From contig JAFEEQ010000013.1 of assembly GCA_018241025.1 (NCBI GenBank), forward strand, positions 173,886 through 237,885: a stretch of DNA of 64,000 nt, read 5' to 3'. The notes beneath the pieces are model-generated. The model saw only the letters and a program-made list of their open reading frames with translations. It did not search any database and was not told where the DNA came from. Within the stretch, counting starts at the first letter, position 1, and each line of letters starts with the position of its first letter. The position numbers and the translations under genes are program-made. Source of the stretch: Pseudomonadota bacterium. Its GTDB lineage: Bacteria; Pseudomonadota; Alphaproteobacteria; Micropepsales; Micropepsaceae. Shown piece by piece: positions 47,260-58,942 of this stretch.

Positions 47260-48171
47260 TCAGCCGGCCATAACCGGACCCGCACCCCAGACATAGATGC
47301 AGGCGAAGAGGAACAGCCACACCACGTCGACGAAGTGCCAGTACCAGGCCGCCGCTTCGAAGCCGAAATGGCGGGTCGGAGTGAACTGGCCGGCCGCGGC
47401 GCGGAACAGGCAGACGGTCAGGAAGATCGTGCCGACGATGACGTGGAAACCGTGGAAGCCGGTCGCCATGAAGAAAGTCGAGCCGTAGATCGCCTGGAAG
47501 TTGCCGATGCCGGTGAGCGAGGCATGCGCGGCATCCGTGAAGGGCGCGAGCGCGAGATGGTTGAAGCCGAAGGTGAACGGCGCATGGGCGTACTCATAGG
47601 CCTGCACGCAGGTGAAGGAGGCGCCGAGGATCACCGTCAGGATCAGGCCCTGCACCGCGCCCTTCCGGTCGCCATGCTGGATCGCGTGATGCGCCCAGGT
47701 CACCGTGGTGCCCGAGGTCAGCAGGATCAGCGTGTTGAGCAGCGGGAAGTGCCAGGGATCGAGCGTGACGATTCCAGAGGGCGGCCAGGAGCCGATCGAG
47801 ACGTCGTTGAAGAAGATCGCCGAGTTGAAATAGGCCCAGAACCACGCGACGAAGAACATCACTTCCGAGGCGATGAACAGCAGCATGCCATAGCGCAGGT
47901 GGAGCTTCACCACCGGCGTGTGGTTGTGACGGACGACGGACTCGTTGACGACGTCGCGCCACCATCCGGCCATCGTGAAGAGCACGAGCGCCAGGCCGAT
48001 CACGAAGATCCAGGGCTGGCCATTGACCGGCAGACCCCAGAAGCCGGTGTAGTCCGCGTTCATCCAGAACACGGCACCGATCAGCATCACGAAGGCGCCG
48101 AGCGAACCGACCACGGGCCACGGGCTGGGGTCGACCAGATGATAGTCGTGCTTGACCTCGGTATTGGCCAT
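47260..48171 (-). CDS. ctaE: cytochrome c oxidase subunit III
   Basis: 303 residues with seven helices: [25 protein letters not shown], the [19 protein letters not shown] loop, [55 protein letters not shown] (here [16 protein letters not shown]) and the [20 protein letters not shown] end. Non-catalytic core subunit of the aa3-type oxidase. AGAGGATC precedes the ATG. Confidence 0.97.
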   Translation of the reverse strand: MANTEVKHDYHLVDPSPWPVVGSLGAFVMLIGAVFWMNADYTGFWGLPVNGQPWIFVIGLALVLFTMAGWWRDVVNESVVRHNHTPVVKLHLRYGMLLFIASEVMFFVAWFWAYFNSAIFFNDVSIGSWPPSGIVTLDPWHFPLLNTLILLTSGTTVTWAHHAIQHGDRKGAVQGLILTVILGASFTCVQAYEYAHAPFTFGFNHLALAPFTDAAHASLTGIGNFQAIYGSTFFMATGFHGFHVIVGTIFLTVCLFRAAAGQFTPTRHFGFEAAAWYWHFVDVVWLFLFACIYVWGAGPVMAG

Positions 48172-48180
48172 GATCCTCTC

Positions 48181-48297
48181 CTACGGGTGAACCCGCACCA
48201 TCGACATGATGTAAAACAAAACAACCAGCGCCCCCAATGCCAGAGCGATGGCAATGCTCCGGCGGCGGCGCGCCTTTTCTTCGTCCATCGCGATCAT
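48181..48297 (-). CDS. small membrane protein of the cytochrome oxidase operon (CoxF-like)
   Basis: 38 residues (MIAMDEEKARRRRSIAIALALGALVVLFYIMSMVRVHP): a basic N-terminus and one membrane helix ending LFYIMSMVR, matching the small CoxF-type proteins found between ctaB and ctaG. Starts at the ATG inside the ATGA overlap with the ctaB stop (an ATG 6 bp upstream is also possible). Normally ctaG would follow; here ctaE follows directly. Confidence 0.75.
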   Translation of the reverse strand: MIAMDEEKARRRRSIAIALALGALVVLFYIMSMVRVHP

Positions 48298-49216
48298 ATC
48301 CATGACGCGACGGGCGCAAGATGAACGAGGCGCTCGACGATCAGCGACGCGAAGAGCGCGAACATGTAGACCAGCGAGACGCCGAACAGGCGATGCGCGG
48401 CAGGCTCTTTCGCCTCGTCGCGCTCGAAGAACACGGCCACTGCCTCGAAGGCGAACCAGGCGCCGATGAGCGCGGCGCAGGCGAGATAGAGCGGCCCGCC
48501 GAGACCGATGACCGCCGGCACGAGGCCGAGCGGGATCAGGGCCACGGTATAGGCGAGAATCTGGCGCCGGGTCGCAGCCTTGCCGGCGACGACGGGGAGC
48601 ATGGGAACGCCGGCACGGGCATAGTCTTCCGAGCGCCACAGCGACAGCGCCCAGAAATGCGGCGGGGTCCAGAGGAAGATGATCGCGACGAGCACGATGG
48701 GCGCGAGCGAGAGATCGCCGGTGACCGCGGCCCAGCCGATGGCCGGCGGCAGCGCGCCGGACAGGCCGCCGATGACGATGTTCTGCGGCGTGCGGCGCTT
48801 CAGCCAGAGCGTATAGACGCCGACATAGAAGAAGATCGTGAAGGCGAGCAGCGCGGCGGCGAACAGGTTCACGAACAAACCCATCAGCGCGACCGAGGCA
48901 ACCGAAAGCGTCCAGCCGAAGCCGAGCGCTTCGCCCGGCGCGATGGCGCCCTGCGGAATCGGACGGCCCTTGGTGCGCGTCATGATCCGGTCGATGTCGG
49001 CGTCATAGGCCATGTTGAGCGCCCCCGAGGCCCCTGCCCCGACCGCGATGCAGAGCAGCGCGGAGAACGCGACCATCGGATGGATGTCGCCCGGCGCGGC
49101 GACGATACCCGCGAGACCGGTGAAGATCACAAGCGACATCACGCGCGGCTTCAGGAGAGCGAAGTAATCGCCCACCGTTGCTGCGCGCGTGTCGCCATAT
49201 GATGCGGTCAGCGCCA

Positions 49217-49217
<1 letters not shown>
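48294..49217 (-). CDS. ctaB: protohaem IX farnesyltransferase (haem O synthase)
   Basis: 307 residues, UbiA-type prenyltransferase with eight helices. Segments: DYFALLKPRVMSLVIFTGLAGIV, NMAYDADIDRIMTRTKGRPIPQG (first Asp-rich motif) and LWTPPHFWALSLWRSEDYARAGVPMLPVVAG. Makes haem O for the aa3 oxidase. The ATG overlaps the ctaD stop (TAATG). Confidence 0.96.
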
Positions 49218-51657
<2,440 letters not shown>

Positions 51658-51669
51658 GAGGCGACCTCG

Positions 51670-51698
51670 CAATATGTGACGGCGGGCCGACCCCTCAA
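51670..51698 (-). promoter_or_regulatory. candidate promoter of the cta operon
   Basis: On the minus strand TTGAGG (51693-51698) and ATATTG (51670-51675) are separated by 17 bp. The -10 is only about 12 bp before the ctaC start, so the leader would be very short. Offered as weak evidence. Confidence 0.3.
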
Positions 51699-51881
51699 GG
51701 CTCCCCCGCTTTTGAGATTCTTGGCGGCGATTTAGAGGCGCTAAGCCCCTAAAGTCATTGCGACCTTCTGGCACGGGGTCCTTGTAAGGGCTATTCGGAA
51801 CCCCTGCGCGCGACCATGGGCAAAGGCGCGCCGGAGCCCCTATATCTATAAGCTATCGTTTTCGCCCATCCGGAGGCCGTC

Positions 51882-53306
51882 ATGAGCAACCCGCCCGATC
51901 TGTTTTTCAGCCGCACCGGCATGGACCGGTCCAAGGTCCAGTCGACCGTGGACGAAACGCTGAAAGGGTCGGATGACGGCGAATTGTTCCTGGAATACAG
52001 CCAGAGCGAATCATTCACCCTGGACGACGGGCGCCTCAAGGCTGCGACCTTCGATACCACCCAGGGCTTCGGCCTGCGCTCCGTGGCCGGCGAGGCGACG
52101 GGCTATGCCCATGCGTCCGACCTCTCGGAAGAGGCGATCCAGCGTGCCGCCAACACCGTGCGCGCGGTTTCGCGCGGCCACAGCGGCAGTGTCGCAGGGG
52201 CCCCTGCCCGCACCAATGTGAAGCTCTATCCCGACCTCGACCCGCTCGGCACCGCCAGTTTCGAGACCAAGGTGAAGTTGCTCGAGGACATGAACGCCTA
52301 TGCCCGGGGCAAGGACAGCCGGGTGCGGCAGGTGACCTGCCGGCTGCACGGCGAATGGCAGCAGATCGAAATCCTGCGCGCCGACGGCGAAGCCTATCGC
52401 GACATCCGGCCGCTGGTGCGGGTGGATGTGTCAGTGGTGGTCGAGCAGGACGGGCGGCAGGAGAGCGGCCATTTCGGCGGCGGCGGCCGCGGCGGCTATA
52501 CGACTTATCTGACCGGCGACTACTGGCATGCGGCGGTCGACGAGGCGCTGCGTCAGGCGCTGATCAATCTCGATTCGATTCCGGCGCCGGCAGGCGAGAT
52601 GAGCGTCGTGCTCGGTCCGGGCTGGCCCGGCATCCTGCTGCACGAGGCGATCGGTCACGGCCTCGAGGGCGATTTCAACCGCAAAGGCACGAGCGCTTTC
52701 GCCGGGCTGCTCGGCCAGCGCGTCGCGGCGCCGGGCGTGACGGTGGTCGACGATGGCACGATCGAAGGGCGGCGCGGCTCGCTCTCGATCGACGACGAAG
52801 GCACGCCGACCTCGCGCACCGTGCTGATCGAGGACGGAATCCTGAAGGGTTACATGCAGGACCGGCAGAACGCGCGGCTGATGGGCGTGAAGCCGACCGG
52901 AAACGGACGTCGGCAGTCCTATGCCAATCAGGTCATGCCGCGCATGACGAACACCTACATGCTCGCCGGCGACAAAGATCCGGGCGAGATCTTGAAGAGC
53001 GTGAAGAAGGGCATCTATGCGGTGAACTTCGGCGGCGGACAGGTGGACATCACGAGCGGCAAGTTCGTGTTCTCCTGCACCGAGGCCTATCTGCTCGAAG
53101 ACGGCAAGATCGGCGCGCCGATCAAGGGCGCGACGCTGATCGGCTCGGGACCGGAGGCGCTGACGCGGGTGAAGATGATCGGCAACGATCTCAAGCTCGA
53201 TACCGGCGTGGGCGTGTGCGGGAAGAACGGCCAGAGCGTGCCTGTGGGCGTGGGCCAGCCGACGCTCAGGCTCGACGGGCTGACGGTCGGCGGCACGGCG
53301 GCGTAA
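51882..53306 (+). CDS. tldD: metalloprotease TldD
   Basis: 474 residues of the TldD/PmbA family; zinc motif HEAIGHGLEGDFNRKGTS. Other signatures: VQSTVDETLKGSDDGELFLEYSQSES, DYDGRLKAATFDTTQGFGLR-type start and FSCTEAYLLEDGKIGAPIKGATLIGSGPEAL. TldD acts with PmbA (TldE) in peptide processing such as microcin maturation and CcdA turnover; no pmbA is in the window. CGGAGG precedes the ATG. ccdAB lies 3 kb away. Confidence 0.95.
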   Translation: MSNPPDLFFSRTGMDRSKVQSTVDETLKGSDDGELFLEYSQSESFTLDDGRLKAATFDTTQGFGLRSVAGEATGYAHASDLSEEAIQRAANTVRAVSRGHSGSVAGAPARTNVKLYPDLDPLGTASFETKVKLLEDMNAYARGKDSRVRQVTCRLHGEWQQIEILRADGEAYRDIRPLVRVDVSVVVEQDGRQESGHFGGGGRGGYTTYLTGDYWHAAVDEALRQALINLDSIPAPAGEMSVVLGPGWPGILLHEAIGHGLEGDFNRKGTSAFAGLLGQRVAAPGVTVVDDGTIEGRRGSLSIDDEGTPTSRTVLIEDGILKGYMQDRQNARLMGVKPTGNGRRQSYANQVMPRMTNTYMLAGDKDPGEILKSVKKGIYAVNFGGGQVDITSGKFVFSCTEAYLLEDGKIGAPIKGATLIGSGPEALTRVKMIGNDLKLDTGVGVCGKNGQSVPVGVGQPTLRLDGLTVGGTAA

Positions 53307-54547
53307 TGGCCGCCGCCTGGACGGCGCTCGCGATCACGACCGCCTTCTTCGTCTTCGAGTTCATCGCCCGCGTCGAGCCGAGCCTTGCGGCGCATGCCAT
53401 CGGCCGGTTCTACGAGTTGAAGCCCGGCGCATTCGGCACGCTGTCGAGCCTGTTCTTCTGGATCTATGCGCCGATGCAGATCGTGGTCGGGCTGCTGCTC
53501 GACCGCTATGGCGCGCGGCGCTTCGTGCTTCTGGGCAGCTTCTGCTGCGCGCTCGGCGTCACCGCCTTCGCGGCGACATCGCTGGTCGGGCTCGGTGCGG
53601 CGGGGCGTGTGATGACCGGCTTCGGTGCATCCTTCGCCTTCGTCGCCGCGCTCTATGTCGCCAATCACTGGTTCGCGCCGGAGCGTTTCGCCCTGCTCTC
53701 CGGCGGCGTGAACGGCGCGGGCATGATCGGCACGGCGATCGGCGCGCCGCTGCTGAGCGGCGCCATCGCCGGACATGGCTGGCAGGATGTGTTCCTCGCC
53801 ACCGGCGCCGCGGGCTTCGCGATCTTCGTGGTGGCGCTGCTCTTCCTGCGCACGGTGTCGTCGCCCGCACAATCGGCTACGACCGGACCGCTCGAGCATG
53901 TCGGACCGTCACTCAGGATCGTCGCCGGCAATCCGCGCATCTGGCTAATCGGTATTGTCGGACTGCTCGCCTACATGCCGGTGAACGTCTATGGCGGCCT
54001 CTGGGGAGCAACGCATCTTACCACCGAACGCGGCATGACGTCGGTCGAAGCCGCAATCGGCATTTCGCTGCTGTTCTGGGGGCTCGCGGCCGGCAGCGTC
54101 GCGAGCGGCTATATCGCCGACAAGCTGGGCAACCGGCGGCTCGTCTTCCTGATCGGAACGCTTGCAGCAGGGCTCGCCTATGGCGGCGTTCTCTATCTGC
54201 CGACCGAGGGCGTGCTTGCGATCGATGCCCTGCTCTTCGCAGCCGGGTTCTTCAATGGCGCGCAGATGCTCTCCTTCACGATGGCCAAGGAAGGCGAGCG
54301 CAATGCCGTGGCGGGCACGGTGATCGCCTTTGTGAACATGATCGGGATCGCCGGGGCGCTGATCTTCCAGCCGCTGGTTGGATATCTCGCCGACATTTCC
54401 GGCGGCGACTATCGCTTCGCGCTGTCGTCGATCCCGGTGTGCATGGCATTGTCGGCGTTCCTGATGTTCGCAGGCCTGCGCGAACATCGCCATCCCGATC
54501 ATCTGCCGGGCGCAAGGGCGCCGATGCCTGTCGATGGCAGCCGATGA
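53306..54547 (+). CDS. MFS transporter
   Basis: 413 residues, twelve helices. The loop 2-3 motif of the family is LLDRYGARRFVLLG, and its repeat in the second half is YIADKLGNRRLVFLIG. WWxx-type sugar or phosphonate signatures are absent, so the substrate is not assigned. Its ATG overlaps the tldD stop (TAATG), so the two are cotranscribed. Confidence 0.9.
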   Translation: MAAAWTALAITTAFFVFEFIARVEPSLAAHAIGRFYELKPGAFGTLSSLFFWIYAPMQIVVGLLLDRYGARRFVLLGSFCCALGVTAFAATSLVGLGAAGRVMTGFGASFAFVAALYVANHWFAPERFALLSGGVNGAGMIGTAIGAPLLSGAIAGHGWQDVFLATGAAGFAIFVVALLFLRTVSSPAQSATTGPLEHVGPSLRIVAGNPRIWLIGIVGLLAYMPVNVYGGLWGATHLTTERGMTSVEAAIGISLLFWGLAAGSVASGYIADKLGNRRLVFLIGTLAAGLAYGGVLYLPTEGVLAIDALLFAAGFFNGAQMLSFTMAKEGERNAVAGTVIAFVNMIGIAGALIFQPLVGYLADISGGDYRFALSSIPVCMALSAFLMFAGLREHRHPDHLPGARAPMPVDGSR

Positions 54548-54577
54548 CGGGCGTTCCTCGCCAGCGGGATTTGCTTC

Positions 54578-56080
54578 TCAGTCGCCTTTCCAACTGAACC
54601 GATCGGTGCGGACCAGTTCCCAGAAGCCGGCCGCGTGCATCTTTTCGAAGAACTCCTCGAGGACCATTTTCTTCGTCGCGGCATCGGCTTCGGCGACGAT
54701 CCCGAACTCCTGGAGGCTTCCGGTCATCTCGCCGAAGAGCGAGAGCGACGGATAGAAGTTCTCCGAACCGACATAGAAAATGTCGTCCACCATCCAGAAC
54801 TTGTGATGGCAGCGTTTGGGCCATTCGTTCGGCGGCGGCCAGACATCGCGATAGCCGCTGCCGATCTTCATCAGCTTGAAGCGGTCCTGGAACCGCTTGC
54901 GGATCTGCTCCTTGGTCCAGCCGTAATGGTGCGCGATGCGCTGGCCGATGATGGTGTAGATCGAATGCAGCTGGACCTTGTTGTTGTAGTCCTGGCCGCC
55001 ATCCGGCGAGGTCACGACGATGTCGAGCCGGTTTTCCGGATCGCGGACGATGAAATGGGCCAGGCTTTCAACGATGTCGAAGTTGAAATAGGCGTTGTCG
55101 CAACAGATCATGTCGAAGGGGAACTGCGCCTCGCGGAAGGGTTCGAACCAGGGGCCGGTGATTGCACGCCAGCGGACACCGATATCCTGCTGCGCGATGC
55201 GCACATGGCGTGCGGTACTTCCTGGCGCCCCGACGAGGTAATTGAAGGCGGCAAGTCCACTGCTGCCTTTCTCTTCGTCCTCGAACACCTCCCAGCCCGG
55301 ATTGCAGGTCCAGATCGCAGGAATATCCCCTTCCGGGACCGGCGCGGTTTCCTGCCAGCTGGGCGGCGCTTCATGGCCGATCACATCGGGCTTCGAAGGC
55401 TGCAGCGAGCGGCTGTAGGTCTGCGTCTTGAAGTCGTTGTTGGCGCGAACGAAATTCCAGAGCTGGTTCGCAAAGCGGTGGCCGCCCATGGCGATCGGAC
55501 CGTCGTAGCGCATCGAGATGTCGAAGACCGGATTGTCGCGCAGATAGGGCGGATCCCACAGATTGTGGCCGCCGGTCATGATCATCTTGCCGTCGACGGC
55601 GATGAGCTTGGCGTGGCTCCAGGAGCGGTCATGCGAACGGATCTGTCCGAGATAGATCTCCGGCCGCTGATGCGGCCGGAGCATTTGGTTGAGCTTTGTG
55701 AGGATGTCGACGGGATCGATCGTTCGAGCGCCGTAGCTGTGCCCCACGAGTATGCGGATCGTCGCGCGGCGGCCGTCGGCATATTGCGTCAGGATTCCGC
55801 GCGCGATCCGATCGATGAATTCGCCTGTCGGCGGATCCATGGTGAGGATGTCGATCCAGTGATGGCCAGCCGCGACCATGGCACCCATCATCTCCGGCAG
55901 GCGGCCCGAGTGACCCGGCGGCACCTGGCCTGAATTCGACCACTGTCCATGCGGCGTATCGAACAGGTAGTCGCCCAGACCGCCGATCTTGTTGCCGGCG
56001 GCAAGACCGAACATCACGTCTTCGGGAAATTTCCGGCCAGTACGCAAGTGCGCGACAAGCTTATCGAATGTATTCGACAT
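54578..56080 (-). CDS. phospholipase D-like protein with two HKD motifs
   Basis: 500 residues, no signal peptide. Two HKD motifs: HAKLIAVDGKMIMTGGHN near residue 170 and HHKFWMVDDIFYVGSENF near residue 440, both with the HxK and downstream Asp and Gly-Ser/Gly-Gly spacing of the PLD superfamily. The N-terminal KFPEDVMFGLAAGNKIGGLGDYLFDTPHG stretch is specific to this group. Substrate unknown (phospholipid or nucleic acid). GGAGGTTAGTC precedes the ATG at 56080. Confidence 0.88.
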   Translation of the reverse strand: MSNTFDKLVAHLRTGRKFPEDVMFGLAAGNKIGGLGDYLFDTPHGQWSNSGQVPPGHSGRLPEMMGAMVAAGHHWIDILTMDPPTGEFIDRIARGILTQYADGRRATIRILVGHSYGARTIDPVDILTKLNQMLRPHQRPEIYLGQIRSHDRSWSHAKLIAVDGKMIMTGGHNLWDPPYLRDNPVFDISMRYDGPIAMGGHRFANQLWNFVRANNDFKTQTYSRSLQPSKPDVIGHEAPPSWQETAPVPEGDIPAIWTCNPGWEVFEDEEKGSSGLAAFNYLVGAPGSTARHVRIAQQDIGVRWRAITGPWFEPFREAQFPFDMICCDNAYFNFDIVESLAHFIVRDPENRLDIVVTSPDGGQDYNNKVQLHSIYTIIGQRIAHHYGWTKEQIRKRFQDRFKLMKIGSGYRDVWPPPNEWPKRCHHKFWMVDDIFYVGSENFYPSLSLFGEMTGSLQEFGIVAEADAATKKMVLEEFFEKMHAAGFWELVRTDRFSWKGD

Positions 56081-56250
56081 GACTAACCTCCGGCGCGACG
56101 CGTCTTTGATTGCAGCATTTGCGTTTCGCGGCAAGTTAATGCTTTCCAATACATCATATCGGCTTCGCGCCGGCGGCCAGCCGACAAAACCGTCACCTGT
56201 CGTTGCGCTCTCGGTTATGGTGCCGGCGAAATTCGCGTGGCACTCAGGAC

Positions 56251-56592
56251 ATGACCATTTTCAAGATCGCAACAAATTCAGACTGGGCGGAGGCTGAGAA
56301 GGCCGGCCAGTTCGAAGGCTCGGCGCATGACAAAAGCGACGGGTTCATCCATTTCTCGACCGGGCCGCAGCTCGCCGAGACACTCCGGCTCTATTATGCC
56401 GGGCAGGACAATCTGGTGCTGGCGGCTGTCGACGAGACGGTGCTGGGCGACGCGCTGAAATGGGAGCATGCGCCCTCGCGCGGCGAGGATTTTCCGCATC
56501 TGTTCGCCGCCCTGCCCCTGTCGGCGGTGAGGTGGACGCATCGGCTGATGCGGGATGCGACGGGCGGGTTCGATCTGCCGAAGCTGGATTGA
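56251..56592 (+). CDS. DUF952 family protein
   Basis: 113 residues: TIFKIATNSDWAEAEKAGQFEGSAHDKSDGFIHFSTGPQLAETLRLYYAGQDNLVLAAVD...LKWEHAPSRGEDFPHLFAALPLSAVRWTHRL, complete for DUF952, whose structure resembles ADP-ribosyltransferases. Function unknown. The ATG at 56251 fits the family start although AGGAC is its only ribosome-site remnant. Confidence 0.88.
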   Translation: MTIFKIATNSDWAEAEKAGQFEGSAHDKSDGFIHFSTGPQLAETLRLYYAGQDNLVLAAVDETVLGDALKWEHAPSRGEDFPHLFAALPLSAVRWTHRLMRDATGGFDLPKLD

Positions 56593-56623
56593 ACGTGGGC
56601 GGCCATGCGCATAGGCTATGCGC

Positions 56624-56965
56624 ATGAAGAGGAAAGCGCTTTCCGATCCGCCGCGCGGCTTCAAGCTCGCCGAGCCGCCGCTCAAGCATAGCGGTCATAT
56701 CGGGCCGGGGCCGAAACCTGGACCCAAGCGGGCGGTGAATGTGTCGGTGGATGCCGCGATCCTGAAGGTAGCCAAGGAGATGGATATCAACCTCTCCCAG
56801 GCGCTCGAAGACCAGCTGCGCAAGATGACCGAGGCTGAGCGTATCAAGCGCTTCCGACGGGAGAACAAGGTGTTCTTCGAATCCTACAACGCCTATATCG
56901 AGCGCAACGGGGTGTTCGGCGAGGAATTTCTCGACCTCGAAGAACCCGATGATCCGGCAGTTTGA
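56624..56965 (+). CDS. ccdA: CcdA-family antitoxin
   Basis: 113 residues. The central RAVNVSVDAAILKVAKEMDINLSQALEDQLRKMTEAERIKRFRRENKVFFESYNAYIERNGVFGEEF is the CcdA ribbon-helix-helix plus toxin-binding tail. A long N-terminal Pro/Lys extension (about 40 residues) is atypical. Starts at MKRKALSDPP; an ATG 6 bp earlier is equivalent. Overlaps ccdB by 17 bp. Confidence 0.85.
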   Translation: MKRKALSDPPRGFKLAEPPLKHSGHIGPGPKPGPKRAVNVSVDAAILKVAKEMDINLSQALEDQLRKMTEAERIKRFRRENKVFFESYNAYIERNGVFGEEFLDLEEPDDPAV

Positions 56966-57266
56966 CGTCTTCCGGAATCCGTCGAAGACGGATCGCGCCC
57001 AGCGACCCTTCGTCGTCACCATCCAGCATGTGTTCTTCGACGACATGCCGACACGGGTGGTCGTGCCGCTTGTGCTCGATGGGGCCATCGATGCCATGCC
57101 TCCGAGACTGAATCCTGCTTTCAGGATTTCGGGGAAGACGGTGCATCTGTCTCCGACGGAGCCTTTCGCACTTTCGCTGCGATTTCTGAAGAACGCCGTC
57201 GCCAATCTCGAAGCGGAGCGTGACCGCATCGTCGCGGCGCTCGATCTCGTGTTCACCGGGATATGA
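56949..57266 (+). CDS. ccdB: CcdB-family gyrase-poisoning toxin
   Basis: 105 residues: MIRQFDVFRNPSKTDRAQRPFVVTIQHVFFDDMPTRVVVPLVL and LRFLKNAVANLEAERDRIVAALDLVFTGI are the CcdB start and end. CcdB traps DNA gyrase unless held by CcdA. The C-terminal GI follows the WF(Y)GI ending used to bind gyrase only in part (VFTGI). Its stop overlaps the start of the phosphotransferase gene. Confidence 0.92.
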   Translation: MIRQFDVFRNPSKTDRAQRPFVVTIQHVFFDDMPTRVVVPLVLDGAIDAMPPRLNPAFRISGKTVHLSPTEPFALSLRFLKNAVANLEAERDRIVAALDLVFTGI

Positions 57267-58270
57267 GCGAGCGGGTTTATTCCGAACGGTTGGGCGCGAT
57301 ATCGGATGCGCAATTCGAGGCGGTGTGCGAACGCTGGAGCCTCGGACAGTTCGTTCGCGCGGAGCCGGTGACGAGCGGGTTGTTCGGGCAGAATGTCTTC
57401 GTCGCCACTGCCGATCGCGAATTCGTGCTGCGCGGCGCGCCGCATTGGGTGAAGGATCTCGACGAGAGCGAATGGCGCCGCGAGGATCGCTGGCAATTCA
57501 CGAGCGAGCGGTGGTTCGCGCAGCAGCTCCACGAACACACGAACGCGCCCGTGCCCTGGCCTATCCATCACGATCGGAGCGACGACATTTTCGGCTGGCC
57601 GTATCTCGTCATGCCGCGCATGCCCGGGCTCTGCACCGACGAACGCGGCTTGGTGCAGGCGCTTGCGCCGGACGACAGACGCGTGGCCGCTATTGCGCTG
57701 GGTGAGACGCTGGCGGAGATGCAGCGGCTGACCTCGCCGTTCGCCGGAGCGTTCGGCACGCGGACGATCGAACTCGAGCCCTATCCGGAGGGCGCCGTCG
57801 GGCGAACCGTGCGCGAAATCCGCGAGATGGTGCGCGGGTGCGCCGACAAACTCGACGCCGGCGAGATCGCCTGGATCGAGGACATCATCGCCGGCGCGGC
57901 GCACGATGTACCCGTCACCTTCGTCCACAATGATTACAAGCTCGGCAATCTGACCTTGCTGAAGGATGGAAGTCGCTGGCGCGTCGCCGGATTGTTCGAC
58001 CTTCATCAGGCGCGCTTCGCGGACGGCGCGGCGGATATCTCGCGCATGGCATGCAGCTTTCTCGATACGGAGCCGGAGCTCGCACGGCTGTTTCGCGACG
58101 CCTATGGCAAGCCGCTCGATGCCGGCCGGATGGCGCTCTATGCGATCTATGACCGGCTGGCGATCTGGAGCTATTTCAGCAGACCCGGCGTCGATGCCGA
58201 ATGGCTGCGTGGAAAAACATTCCGGGGATGGATGCAGCGCTACATGGACGGGCTGATGTCGCTTCTGTGA
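57263..58270 (+). CDS. aminoglycoside phosphotransferase (APH)-fold kinase of unknown substrate
   Basis: 335 residues of the choline/aminoglycoside kinase fold: VTSGLFGQNVFVATADREFVLRGAP (ATP loop), VTFVHNDYKLGNLTLLKDG (catalytic HNDxxxxN) and GLFDLHQARFADGAADISRMACSF (metal-binding Asp in DLHQ). ATGA overlap with ccdB. The substrate cannot be named. Confidence 0.87.
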   Translation: MSERVYSERLGAISDAQFEAVCERWSLGQFVRAEPVTSGLFGQNVFVATADREFVLRGAPHWVKDLDESEWRREDRWQFTSERWFAQQLHEHTNAPVPWPIHHDRSDDIFGWPYLVMPRMPGLCTDERGLVQALAPDDRRVAAIALGETLAEMQRLTSPFAGAFGTRTIELEPYPEGAVGRTVREIREMVRGCADKLDAGEIAWIEDIIAGAAHDVPVTFVHNDYKLGNLTLLKDGSRWRVAGLFDLHQARFADGAADISRMACSFLDTEPELARLFRDAYGKPLDAGRMALYAIYDRLAIWSYFSRPGVDAEWLRGKTFRGWMQRYMDGLMSLL

Positions 58271-58280
58271 CACTGGCCGC

Positions 58281-58838
58281 ATGACTCACGACGAATTCTT
58301 CGCCGCCGTGCGGACCAATCCGGTCAACCGCGCGATCCTCGAGCGCCTGCCCTCGCTCGGCGTGCCGGATTGCTGGCTGGTATCGGGCGCACTGTTCCAG
58401 ACGCTTTGGAACGTGAAGACGGGCCGGCCGCCGCAGCATGGCATCAAGGACTACGACATCTTCTATTTCGATCCCGATCCGTCCTGGGAGGCGGAAGACG
58501 CCGTCATCATGCGATTGAACGAGGCGTTTGCCGATCTCGGCGCCGAGATCGAAGTGCGCAACCAGGGCCGCGTGCACATCTGGTATCAAGAGAAATTCGG
58601 CACGCCTTATCCGCGGCTATCGCGCGCGACCGACGGGATCGACCGGTTCCTGATGGATTGCTGCATGGTCGGAATGCAGCCGGGGCCGGACAGGATTTAT
58701 GCGCCCAAAGGCCTCGACGACATGGAGGACATGATCGTGCGCCCGAACCGCGCGCCGAACTTTCACCCTGACCGCTATATGGAAAAAGCAGAACGCTGGC
58801 GCAGTCTCTGGCCCGAGCTTACTGTGCTGCCAGCTTGA
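58281..58838 (+). CDS. nucleotidyltransferase-like protein (COG3575 type)
   Basis: 185 residues: CWLVSGALFQTLWNVKTGRPPQHGIKDYDIFYFDPDPSWEAEDAVI has the GxD-x-D(I/V) metal motif of the nucleotidyltransferase superfamily, and VRNQGRVHIWYQEKFGTPYPRLSRATDGIDRFL is typical of the DUF925/COG3575 group. Function unknown. 10 bp after the APH-fold gene. Confidence 0.87.
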   Translation: MTHDEFFAAVRTNPVNRAILERLPSLGVPDCWLVSGALFQTLWNVKTGRPPQHGIKDYDIFYFDPDPSWEAEDAVIMRLNEAFADLGAEIEVRNQGRVHIWYQEKFGTPYPRLSRATDGIDRFLMDCCMVGMQPGPDRIYAPKGLDDMEDMIVRPNRAPNFHPDRYMEKAERWRSLWPELTVLPA

Positions 58839-58854
58839 TACGCAGGACTGCCAT

Positions 58855-58912
58855 CCTTCGACAGGCTCAGGATGAGGTCCAAGCTCAGTCCTTGCCCTGA
58901 GCCTGTCGAAGG
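58855..58912. repeat. palindromic repeat, type 4
   Basis: CCTTCGACAGGCTCAGG (58855-58871) and its reverse complement CCTGAGCCTGTCGAAGG (58896-58912) form 17-bp perfect arms, with CTGCC/GGCAG partly extending the dyad. Similar CTTCGACAGGCTCAG palindromes are frequent in alphaproteobacterial genomes. Confidence 0.85.
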
Positions 58913-58942
58913 ACAGGCAGCACGATCAGAACGGCGGACGGC

